The notes beneath the pieces are model-generated. The model was given only the letters and a program-made list of their open reading frames with translations. It searched no databases and was not told the DNA's origin. DNA of 13,483 nucleotides from CAYHGX01 sp964356355 (lineage in GTDB: Bacteria > Patescibacteriota > Gracilibacteria > UBA1369 > LOWO2-01-FULL-3). Below, piece after piece: positions 7,664-13,483 of this stretch. The stretch's first letter is position 1; each line of letters opens with the position of its first letter. The translations under genes and the position numbers were made by a program. The DNA lies in contig CAYHGX010000025.1 of assembly GCA_964356355.1 (NCBI GenBank), positions 1 through 13,483 on the forward strand, given 5' to 3'.

Positions 7664-8677
7664 ATGATTTACTCAACAGAACAGCTCGAAAACCTGCGAA
7701 ATCGCTGGAAAACACCAAAAGGAAAAAAGCTTTTAAAGCTGGTCGTGTCCTCTAGGTCTTTTCTATCATCCGACCTTTTCCGCAAACAGGCAAAAAATTT
7801 CCCATCAATCAATGATGAAGAGGTGAAAAATAGCATCGACCTAAGAGGAGTATTCCTTGCTGGCCTAGACTTTCGAATTCCCATTCAAGAGGCCGACAAT
7901 GGCTTTTCAGAAAACCTCGCCCTTCTTTCAAATATCCATTTTGAGGGAGCAACACTCTTCCACTGCAACATTGAAGACGGAAAGGTCCATGACTGCAATT
8001 TTGAGCAAACAGACCTCTCTCACAGCAACTTTCTCAACAGTCAGGTTCACAACTGTAATTTTCAAAGCGCAGACCTCACAGGCGTCCATGTGAATTCCAC
8101 AAAATTCATCAACTGCAACTTTGAAAACGCCACCCTTCAAGACGTAATATTCTCCTCCAGTTACATTGACGAAAAAACCCTTTTCGGCAAAAAAATTCTA
8201 TCAGAGAAAAACCGAGAATTTCATGAGGCCGCAATGGAATACAAGCAAATCAAAGAAATGTACAAAAACTCCAGTCTTCACGACAAAGCCGACCGCTACC
8301 AATACCGAGAAATGGTTGCAAAACGCAAAAAAGAACCGATCTACCACCCTCGAAGAATCTTAAGTTATTTACTCGGAGACCTGATTTGTAAATACGGAAC
8401 ATCATTCTATAGAGTCCTAGCAACCTCTGCCCTAGTCATGGCCACATGCGCCTTTCTCTACAGCGAAAACAACAGTCTCTACTTCCACAACACGCCCACA
8501 AAGATAAGCTTCTTTGACGCCCTCTACTTCAGTATTGTGGCCTTTACTACTGTGGGATTTGGTGACTACACTGCAATCGGGCCAATGCGCTTTTTAGCAG
8601 CAGGAGAAGCCTTTTTAGGGGCAATTTTAGTCTCACTATTCACGGTAATTGTTGCCAGAAAACTAATTCGCGACTAA
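7664..8677 (+). CDS. Pentapeptide-repeat two-TM potassium-channel-like protein
   Basis: 337 residues from the ATG at 7664. An in-frame ATG at 7595 exists, but it lies inside the PBP gene and upstream of a strong promoter, so I prefer 7664. The N-terminal region (about 91-165) is a pentapeptide-repeat beta-helix. A charged helical linker (about 183-225; AAMEYKQIKEMYKN, then YQYREMVAKRKKE) leads to membrane span 1 (about 249-267), a pore helix with the K+ selectivity filter TTVGFGD (295-301), and span 2 (about 308-332). This is the KcsA-like Ion_trans_2 plan, so four subunits should form one pore, with the beta-helices in the cytoplasm. Repeat-plus-channel fusions are known in bacteria; what gates them is not established to my knowledge. 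The methyltransferase starts 9 nt downstream, probably in the same transcript. Confidence 0.9.
   Translation: MIYSTEQLENLRNRWKTPKGKKLLKLVVSSRSFLSSDLFRKQAKNFPSINDEEVKNSIDLRGVFLAGLDFRIPIQEADNGFSENLALLSNIHFEGATLFHCNIEDGKVHDCNFEQTDLSHSNFLNSQVHNCNFQSADLTGVHVNSTKFINCNFENATLQDVIFSSSYIDEKTLFGKKILSEKNREFHEAAMEYKQIKEMYKNSSLHDKADRYQYREMVAKRKKEPIYHPRRILSYLLGDLICKYGTSFYRVLATSALVMATCAFLYSENNSLYFHNTPTKISFFDALYFSIVAFTTVGFGDYTAIGPMRFLAAGEAFLGAILVSLFTVIVARKLIRD
7934..8158 (+). repeat. Pentapeptide-repeat array with 60-nt period
   Basis: Coding repeats give CN(F/I) units at residues 101, 111, 131 and 151 with SNF at 121 and VHV at 141: one matching position every ten residues (two pentapeptides). At DNA level, near-identical blocks begin at 7991, 8051 and 8111 (gactgcaatt, aactgtaatt, aactgcaact), exactly 60 nt apart. 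Sixty nt is 20 residues, one turn of the right-handed four-sided beta-helix. This suggests internal duplication of a whole turn. Confidence 0.8.
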
Positions 8678-8686
8678 TCTTCAAGT

Positions 8687-9241
8687 ATGAAGGCCGCAAC
8701 AAAAAAACTACTCAAGGAGCTTGAAAAAACTTGCTCCCAATTTTGGAACATCAGCCGCGCCACTGGCCTATTTTTAAACCTACTAATCAAAGATCGAAAA
8801 TACAAAACCATTCTGGAAATCGGCACTTCCAACGGCTACTCGGGTATTTGGCTAGCCGAAGCCTTGTCCCACACAGAAGGGCATCTCTACACAATGGAGT
8901 CCAATAAAAAAATCCGCTATCCCCTAGCCCTCGAAAACTTCAAAAAATCTGGATTAAACAAGCACATTTCCGCCATACTCGGTCACGCCCCCGAAGATAT
9001 CCCGCTAACTCCGAAAAAATTTGACCTCATTTTTTTAGACGCCACAAAATATGAACACGAAAGCTATTTTCACACTCTCAAAAACCGCCTCAAAAAAGGA
9101 GGAATAATCATCACCGACAATTACCTTTCCCACAAAAAAGAGCTCACCCCCTACCTCAAGCTCCTCCAGAAATCACCAGGATTTCAAACTACCATACTCG
9201 GGCTCGGCACAGGCCTCATCCTCTCGATAAAAACATCCTAG
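8687..9241 (+). CDS. Class I SAM-dependent O-methyltransferase-like protein
   Basis: 184 residues with the fold of COMT/caffeoyl-CoA-type O-methyltransferases. Motif I ILEIGTSNGYSG (42-53) binds S-adenosylmethionine; the acidic Glu71 (YTMES) ends strand 2 and should contact the ribose. FDLIFLDATKYEHE (112-125) and GGIIITDN (138-145) carry Asp118, Asp144 and Asn145, matching the metal-binding residues of this family. It is somewhat shorter than the usual 210-220 residues, missing part of the N-terminal helices. Substrate unknown: it could be a small catechol-like molecule, but members also act on tRNA and other substrates. It starts 9 nt after the channel stop with no clear Shine-Dalgarno site. 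Its last 26 nt overlap the convergent rdgB 3' end. Confidence 0.88.
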   Translation: MKAATKKLLKELEKTCSQFWNISRATGLFLNLLIKDRKYKTILEIGTSNGYSGIWLAEALSHTEGHLYTMESNKKIRYPLALENFKKSGLNKHISAILGHAPEDIPLTPKKFDLIFLDATKYEHESYFHTLKNRLKKGGIIITDNYLSHKKELTPYLKLLQKSPGFQTTILGLGTGLILSIKTS

Positions 9242-9809
9242 CGTCACCCATCGCCCGCCCCCGATGACTCACCTGATTCTTTTCATCCACGCTCAACTCA
9301 GCATAAGCCTTTTCATAACCCTCAGGAATAAAGCATGAGCTCAAAGGCAACCCAGGCATAATCGGCGCAAGCAAACTATCAGCAAGCCAACCTATAGTCT
9401 CCGCCTCAAAAAATGCCGGCTCGCTCCCATCATATACACAAACACTACACACAAAGCTCGCCCCTCTTTCCTCTACTCCATCCATCCTCTTCATAAAATA
9501 ATCTATCCACTCCTGATCACTAGCCCGTTCGCCAGCACCCCATCTTCGAGTCTTCACCCCAAGCTCGCCCTTCAGCGCCTCCACCTTTATTCCAGAATCC
9601 TCACCCAGCGTCACCAGCCCAAACTTCTCAAAATAGTATCTCGCCTTCTTAAAAGCATTCTCCTTGTACGTCTCACCATCCTCGACAAAATCACCATCCT
9701 CCACCTCAAAATCACCCAAAAACTTAAGGACGTAGCCACTCCCCTCCATTACTTCGGAAATTTCTCTAAACTTCCCCGGATTTTTTGTCGCTATTAAGAG
9801 CTCTTTCAT
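9216..9809 (-). CDS. rdgB: XTP/dITP (non-canonical purine NTP) pyrophosphatase
   Basis: 197 residues, Ham1/RdgB family, the usual length. These enzymes hydrolyse dITP, XTP and ITP to monophosphate and pyrophosphate, keeping deaminated purines out of DNA and RNA. Seen: ATKNPGKFREI (7-17, phosphate binding), TYKENAFKKA (47-56), GEDSGIKVEALKGELGV (69-85; family consensus has DDSG, here EDSG), AELSVDEKNQVSHRGRAM (170-187). Odd: where most members have GFGYDP(I/C)F for base recognition, this protein has PGLPLSSCFIPEG (152-164), losing the Tyr-Asp pair. So the class is sure, but base specificity may differ. The start overlaps the sigma-like gene's end by 44 nt; AAGGAG lies only 1 nt before the ATG and GGAG 11 nt before it. 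The 3' end overlaps the methyltransferase by 26 nt. Confidence 0.93.
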   Translation of the reverse strand: MKELLIATKNPGKFREISEVMEGSGYVLKFLGDFEVEDGDFVEDGETYKENAFKKARYYFEKFGLVTLGEDSGIKVEALKGELGVKTRRWGAGERASDQEWIDYFMKRMDGVEERGASFVCSVCVYDGSEPAFFEAETIGWLADSLLAPIMPGLPLSSCFIPEGYEKAYAELSVDEKNQVSHRGRAMGDARMFLSRG

Positions 9810-11010
9810 ACTCCTTTATTCTCCACTCTTTCTCCTTTTTTTCAAAGTGATATTGCATCGTCCACAAGCTCGTCGTCACAGTCACGTCAGCCTTTCCATA
9901 TTCGCTCTTAGTCACATCAAATCCCATCACCTGAAATTTCTGACACATCGGATTACTCACAGATTTGTTAAACGTTCTCTTCTCTCCATCATAAAAATCG
10001 CCACTAAAATTCACCTCAGCACTACATCCCGTAAAAGATTCATTCTTCACCGCAAACAGTTGCACCTTTCCAGAAACAAGCTGCCACGCCACCACCCCAA
10101 AAACCGCCAAAAACACTATCAACGGCACAAACAAAAGTGCTCTCTTCCACTTATCAATAAAATCAAAAACCCTTTCCTTGCGATCCAGCTGCTGTTGCTC
10201 AAGAAAGCTCTCCAGCTCTCCATCTTCACGCATTTCCTTCACCGCCTGCACAAAAATTTTAGCAGGATCATCCGACCCCTTAGGGGCATCTTCAGCCAAA
10301 TCTATAAATGGCTTCGTACGAACCTCCTCCGCCTCTATCGCAAAATCCTTCCGCTCAATTCTATTCTCCAAATCGAAACGCAAATTAAGCTTCAACGCCT
10401 CCGGCACAAGAATAGACTCCCCATCCCTCACTCGGCTCAAAATACCGGCCAATTCACCAAAATACACACCCTGCCGATCGTCACTTTCTCCAAACAAAAG
10501 AAAATGTGCCCGTTTCAAAACTCTATAAATTTTAGGACCAATCACGCCCTCTGTCATGCCCAAAATCACCATTACGTCAGCATCAGAAACCTCCTCAAAA
10601 AATTTCAATTTCAAAATCTCACGCTCCTCAAGAGTAAGCTTTCCAAGCATCTTTTCCACTCGCGCCAACTCCTCTCCCTTCACCTCATTGTCATCGCCAA
10701 AGGCCCTACTTGCAGCAATCAATCCCCGCTTCTCCGGCAAGCTATTGCGCTCCATATAATCCCACACTCGAGGCTTAGCCAGGCTATAAAGCCACACAAT
10801 ATAGCTCACGTCCATCGGCATTGCTCCAGCCTGTCCCAGGGCCTCAACAAAAGTAAGATTAGTAATTCGCTCCACCTCCTTTTCATCCAGGGCCCTTCGA
10901 AAAACATATTTATACAAAGCCGGAAAATTGGCATCAAAAAGTAAAAGAAACTGTTTCAGATTTCCCTGAACAATTTGTTCCTTGCACTGATTTTCCACGT
11001 ATAAATCCAT
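9766..11010 (-). CDS. Membrane-anchored ECF-like sigma factor with outer sensor domain
   Basis: 414 residues. The N-terminus has the two parts of an ECF sigma factor: region 2 (about 20-90; ALYKYVFRRALDEKEVERIT, NLTFVEALGQ, YIVWLYSLAKPRVWDYMERN) and a region 4 helix-turn-helix (about 118-172; LTLEEREILKLKFFEEVSDA then LGMTEGVIGPKIYRVLKRAH). Unlike a normal ECF factor (about 180-200 residues) it continues through a charged cytoplasmic stretch (175-289) into one membrane span (290-312, after basic RKER...KWKR) and an outer domain (313-414) with two cysteines, 329 and 356, and a beta-rich end. So it appears to be a one-piece sigma plus tether, perhaps freed by proteolysis, or acting at the membrane. 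Region 2 lacks the usual DLxQ-like signature. It shares a divergent promoter region with the coiled-coil protein and overlaps rdgB by 44 nt. Alternative: a sigma-derived membrane regulator that no longer binds RNA polymerase. Confidence 0.8.
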   Translation of the reverse strand: MDLYVENQCKEQIVQGNLKQFLLLFDANFPALYKYVFRRALDEKEVERITNLTFVEALGQAGAMPMDVSYIVWLYSLAKPRVWDYMERNSLPEKRGLIAASRAFGDDNEVKGEELARVEKMLGKLTLEEREILKLKFFEEVSDADVMVILGMTEGVIGPKIYRVLKRAHFLLFGESDDRQGVYFGELAGILSRVRDGESILVPEALKLNLRFDLENRIERKDFAIEAEEVRTKPFIDLAEDAPKGSDDPAKIFVQAVKEMREDGELESFLEQQQLDRKERVFDFIDKWKRALLFVPLIVFLAVFGVVAWQLVSGKVQLFAVKNESFTGCSAEVNFSGDFYDGEKRTFNKSVSNPMCQKFQVMGFDVTKSEYGKADVTVTTSLWTMQYHFEKKEKEWRIKEYERALNSDKKSGEV

Positions 11011-11034
11011 ATAACTATAATCCTAAAGGGTCTA

Positions 11035-11063
11035 CTTATCCCACAAAGCTCCGTCACCGTCAA
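11035..11063 (-). promoter_or_regulatory. Promoter for the sigma-like gene and rdgB
   Basis: On the minus strand TTGACG (11063-11058), 17-nt spacer, GATAAG (11040-11035; four of six). Predicted start near 11028, about 18 nt before the ATG at 11010. A weak AGGA (11024-11021) lies 10 nt before the ATG. Confidence 0.4.
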
Positions 11064-11071
11064 GCTCTTTA

Positions 11072-11101
11072 TTGACAAAACTCCATTATTTGCCCTAAAA
11101 T
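11072..11101 (+). promoter_or_regulatory. Promoter for the coiled-coil membrane protein
   Basis: TTGACA (11072-11077), 18-nt spacer, TAAAAT (11096-11101; five of six). Predicted start near 11108, leaving a leader of about 14 nt with no Shine-Dalgarno site before the ATG at 11122. Its -35 sits 8 nt from the -35 of the opposite promoter. Confidence 0.5.
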
Positions 11102-11121
11102 AACCCCCTTTCTACAACCTC

Positions 11122-13017
11122 ATGATTCCCAAAACACAAGCAGCAGTCCCAGGAACACTCGAAGAACTCGACACTGGCATCGAAAACTGGGATAAAGCCC
11201 TAACCAAAGCCACTGCGCTCGCCCAAAGCTCCGGCGCTCCAGACATGCTTTTCTTTGCAGGAACAGAAGGAGACACCGCCGGACTATTCGACATCTTTGA
11301 CCTCCTAGAAAGGATTAAAGCCCAGGGACTTATCGACGACAAAAGATACTCTGACACATTAGAAAACTTCTCCGCGATCTTCACCTCACACGGACATACA
11401 AATCCAGCAGAAGTATTTGCTAACGTCAGAGCCTCAGATCCAAACCAAGTACTGGCAACTCAGTACAGCTCCCAAAGCAAACATCCCATAATCCACCTCC
11501 AAGAATTAGTGATTTTAGCAGCAACCGACAAAAGCCTAACCTACAATGGACAGTCCATTCCAGACCTCCTCTTCACCCAGCTGGCCGACCCAGTATACAC
11601 AGTCGCAAGAAACATTCTTTTCCATAAACTAATCACAAACATTTATCACTCCCTCCATAAAAGATCAGCGGAATCAGTAGCAATGCCAAATCCTAGGTTA
11701 TCAAATTTCACAAACGAACTCCGAACTGCCTGCGACAGCATCACTAAAAACCACAAAGTTGCACAAGGTGAATTCCGAAAATTAATTACTGAAGCCACAA
11801 ACGCCGATTTTGCACAAATAGTGCTTGCCGACGACGCTGCAGAAACAATCGGAACACAGAGACCCATCGCCTCTCCCCGCCCAGCATCAACCCTCTCTGG
11901 AACAGGAGGAGCTGCAAGGGCTAGCCGTCCAGGATCGGCCTCTCTCTCACCACCCTCACCCCCAGACGCAGAAGTCGATCCACTTGAGGCCGATGTTCAA
12001 GATCAAATTAGCACCACGGTTGCTCGTATTCTTACCCTCATAGCAGGCCCAAACGCACTCTCCTCAAATGGAAGCAACGTCCTTACACTGCTAACCAAGC
12101 TCGCCGACCGCGCATCAACAATAGAAAACAGAGTTGAGGAAATAGCTGGCAATGCCAGGGCAGTTGAAGACGCACAGAGTCAAGTACAAAGAGAAATAGT
12201 AAGACTATCCTCTCTCATCTCAGGCCTCGAAACCACCTTCAATCCCGCCGAAATAATAGCAGCTCTCCAAAATTTCCACCTAGCCATCACTGGTACCCGC
12301 ACCTCCCCTAACGAAAAGTATCCTCCCGCCACCCTCGAGGGCATCTCCGCAGAATTAGAAGTCCACAGAAAGGCTTTAACAAACTCACTCTCTGCTCTCT
12401 TCAAGCTCTCCCCTCCCCAAAATGGACAAAAACCACCTATCGTCCAAGACGTAGAAAGTATAATGGCGGTCCTGAGCGGTATCAGCCCAGAAATTAGCCA
12501 CCTCCGAACAGAAATCGAACACCTCAAGTCCCAATCAGCACCACTGGGCTGGACAAAAACAGCTAAAATTCTCGCTGCCCTTGCCTCTACAGCCGCTGGC
12601 GCGTCCCTGGCCACCTGGCTCCTTGTCCGCCAAGCCACCTCCCCAGAACCTTCAGAAAATCGTCCACAGGCAGCACAAATAGAGCCTAAGCAGTCCTCGA
12701 CCACTCCCTCTTATTCAAAAAACACACTCCTCCTCACCAGTACCTCCCTTCCATCCACCGAAATTTCCGTCCCAGTAAGCACTCCCAAAAATTGCAAAGT
12801 TACCTTAGTCGAAAAAACAGCCGCCACTCCAGCCTATCTTGAAATCAAAATTGAAAACAAAACAGGCCTAATCTGGCTACCCGAAAAACACCCGAAAAAC
12901 ATCGCTTCCTGGAAGCCTGAAACCTCAGATTTTTCAGGTGCAGAAGCCCGAAACGTCTGGAACTTATATGAAGCAACACTCGAAGACGGAAAATTGCAAA
13001 TCAAGAAAAAACCTTAG
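11122..13017 (+). CDS. Large single-pass coiled-coil membrane protein, function unknown
   Basis: 631 residues; I recognise no family. N-terminal domain (about 10-240): mainly helical, cytoplasmic by topology. Then a Pro/Ser/Ala-rich, probably flexible linker (245-290). A long helical, coiled-coil-prone region follows (290-475; e.g. LTKLADRASTIENRVEEIAG and ISPEISHLRTEIEHLKSQ). One membrane span (481-502; ILAALASTAAGASLATWLLV) is followed by a Ser/Thr/Pro linker and a small outer beta-rich domain (about 545-631; CKVTLVEK, YLEIKIENKTGLIWL). With no cleavable signal peptide and the span far from the N-terminus, most of the chain should be cytoplasmic. It is divergent from the membrane sigma-like gene, 111 bp apart, with paired promoters, and has the same N-in/C-out plan. 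It could be its partner or regulator, or an envelope scaffold; this is inference. It ends 16 bp from the tmRNA 3' end. Confidence 0.85.
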   Translation: MIPKTQAAVPGTLEELDTGIENWDKALTKATALAQSSGAPDMLFFAGTEGDTAGLFDIFDLLERIKAQGLIDDKRYSDTLENFSAIFTSHGHTNPAEVFANVRASDPNQVLATQYSSQSKHPIIHLQELVILAATDKSLTYNGQSIPDLLFTQLADPVYTVARNILFHKLITNIYHSLHKRSAESVAMPNPRLSNFTNELRTACDSITKNHKVAQGEFRKLITEATNADFAQIVLADDAAETIGTQRPIASPRPASTLSGTGGAARASRPGSASLSPPSPPDAEVDPLEADVQDQISTTVARILTLIAGPNALSSNGSNVLTLLTKLADRASTIENRVEEIAGNARAVEDAQSQVQREIVRLSSLISGLETTFNPAEIIAALQNFHLAITGTRTSPNEKYPPATLEGISAELEVHRKALTNSLSALFKLSPPQNGQKPPIVQDVESIMAVLSGISPEISHLRTEIEHLKSQSAPLGWTKTAKILAALASTAAGASLATWLLVRQATSPEPSENRPQAAQIEPKQSSTTPSYSKNTLLLTSTSLPSTEISVPVSTPKNCKVTLVEKTAATPAYLEIKIENKTGLIWLPEKHPKNIASWKPETSDFSGAEARNVWNLYEATLEDGKLQIKKKP

Positions 13018-13021
13018 TTCG

Positions 13022-13027
13022 AAAAAA
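13022..13027 (-). terminator. T-tract ending the tmRNA transcript
   Basis: Read on the minus strand, six T follow the tmRNA CCA end after 5 nt (AAATG), and a second six-T run lies at 13011-13006. No separate hairpin precedes it; the tmRNA acceptor/T-arm may serve. Confidence 0.3.
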
Positions 13028-13032
13028 CATTT

Positions 13033-13468
13033 TGGTGGAGATGCCGGGAGTCGAACCCGGGTCCAGAGATGAGATTTAAGAGCCTCTACAATCATAGTTT
13101 GTCTTAAAATTTTCGGCGATGCGTTATAAAACAAACACAAACGCGCAAAGCTTATCCTCTTAATTTTCATGCGACCGGTCGAGACACTCCGGCCACCCTA
13201 ACCCGCTTAATTACGCAAATACAACTCAGCAGATATCGGCTGTATTCACGCCGCCCGTAAATTCAGGCGGATGGAAACTATGCAACTAAGGCCATAGAAG
13301 CGAAGGCTGGAGTATCCATACCTTGTGCCTTTCTGAACATAGAAGCTAGTTTATCTATTGATGTGTTAGCATCTAATTTGCGCTGGACGGATATAAGGGG
13401 GGACAGCGCGACCCCCTGATTGCAACAACTTAAACCTGGTTCATCCTGTCGAATACCAGTACATCCCC
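13033..13468 (-). ncRNA. ssrA: Transfer-messenger RNA (tmRNA)
   Basis: Complete 436-nt tmRNA that, with SmpB, rescues stalled ribosomes and tags the unfinished protein for proteolysis. The 5' end GGGGATG pairs fully with the 3' CATCTCC before A-CCA (encoded CCA, 13035-13033), including G3-U70, the alanine identity pair. T arm: CCGGG-TTCGACT-CCCGG (13060-13044). Helix 2: AGGTTTAAG (5' side) with CTTAAATCT (3' side). Pseudoknot 1: AGGGGG (13417-13412) with CCCCCT (13401-13396), its loop GCGCTG (13409-13404) pairing CAGCGC (13385-13380). The tag frame starts 9 nt later. One-piece, not permuted. The gene is convergent with the coiled-coil gene. Its promoter would lie mostly right of the window. 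Confidence 0.96.
13278..13370 (-). other. tmRNA tag reading frame (about 30 residues)
   Basis: The resume codon GCT (Ala, 13370-13368) lies 9 nt after pseudoknot 1, preceded by TTAGAT, similar to the ATAGTC before the E. coli resume codon. Thirty codons follow to TAG at 13280-13278. The tag starts ANTSIDKLAS and ends FASMALVA, a hydrophobic small-residue end like the ALAA degron recognised by ClpXP and related proteases. E. coli's is 10 encoded residues. Confidence 0.85.
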
Positions 13469-13483
13469 ACTTTTTAAAGAGCA

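Noticed and set aside
7656..7667. Tiny frame ATG AGT GGA TGA overlapping the channel start
   Set aside because: Its ATG falls within the -10 box, upstream of the predicted transcript start; it would matter only for read-through from the PBP operon.
9847..10944. Long open frame (365 codons) antisense to the sigma-like gene
   Set aside because: Its product is a His, Ser, Leu and Arg-rich string with no motif, a by-product of the strand composition. The minus frame has clear sigma regions 2 and 4.
12180..12704. Minus-strand open frame of 174 codons inside the coiled-coil gene
   Set aside because: No recognisable motif or ribosome site; it mirrors a longer plus frame with a sound promoter.
12964..13170. 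Minus-strand protein frame at the tmRNA 3' end
   Set aside because: It runs through the tmRNA T arm and acceptor stem, which explain the sequence fully.
13469..13483. Promoter for ssrA in the last 15 bases
   Set aside because: Only an A/T-rich stretch (CTTTAAAAAGT) is visible; the -35 region is beyond the window, so it cannot be supported.
1..13483. Code reassignment of TGA, as in some candidate phyla
   Set aside because: TGA ends both the PAS-GAF gene and rdgB at the expected family or domain ends, and none is needed as a sense codon.

Overview
The window looks like a compact bacterial chromosome segment. TGA is used as a stop (the PAS gene and rdgB), so the code is standard. Genes are tightly packed, several overlap, and the first genes of transcription units have very short or no 5' leaders and no Shine-Dalgarno site. 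Single-copy housekeeping genes (pheT, rdgB, ssrA) sit among lineage-specific membrane proteins. The style suits a candidate-phylum (Patescibacteria/CPR-like) genome, perhaps near Peregrinibacteria, but this is inferred from style only and is not certain.

Layout: (1) 2-2170 +, the 3' part of pheT, whose start lies left of the window. (2) 2173-3393 -, an orphan radical SAM protein convergent with pheT. (3) 3509-7623 +, a PAS-PAS-GAF sensor overlapping by ATGA a class A penicillin-binding protein. (4) 7664-9241 +, a pentapeptide-repeat/two-TM potassium-channel-like protein followed by a small class I methyltransferase. (5) 11010-9216 -, a sigma-70-like protein carrying its own membrane anchor and outer domain, overlapping rdgB. 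(6) 11122-13017 +, a large single-pass coiled-coil membrane protein of unknown function, divergent from the sigma gene. (7) 13033-13468 -, a complete tmRNA gene with an unusually long predicted tag.

How the genes may work together: the central theme is the cell envelope and signalling. A soluble sensor is translationally coupled to a peptidoglycan synthase. A K+ channel carries a cytoplasmic beta-helix. A membrane-tethered transcription factor shares a divergent promoter region with a membrane protein of matching topology (N-terminus inside, C-terminus outside). The last pair is the best candidate for an undescribed signalling unit. The radical SAM protein is the best candidate for an undescribed enzyme. 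Housekeeping functions are translation (pheT), ribosome rescue (ssrA) and nucleotide-pool cleaning (rdgB).

The + strand appears C-rich over G throughout, whichever strand is coding. This suggests the window lies on one replichore with the + strand lagging, so most genes would be read head-on to replication. No stretch over 300 bases lacks a gene. I saw no tRNA, CRISPR array, insertion sequence or prophage.
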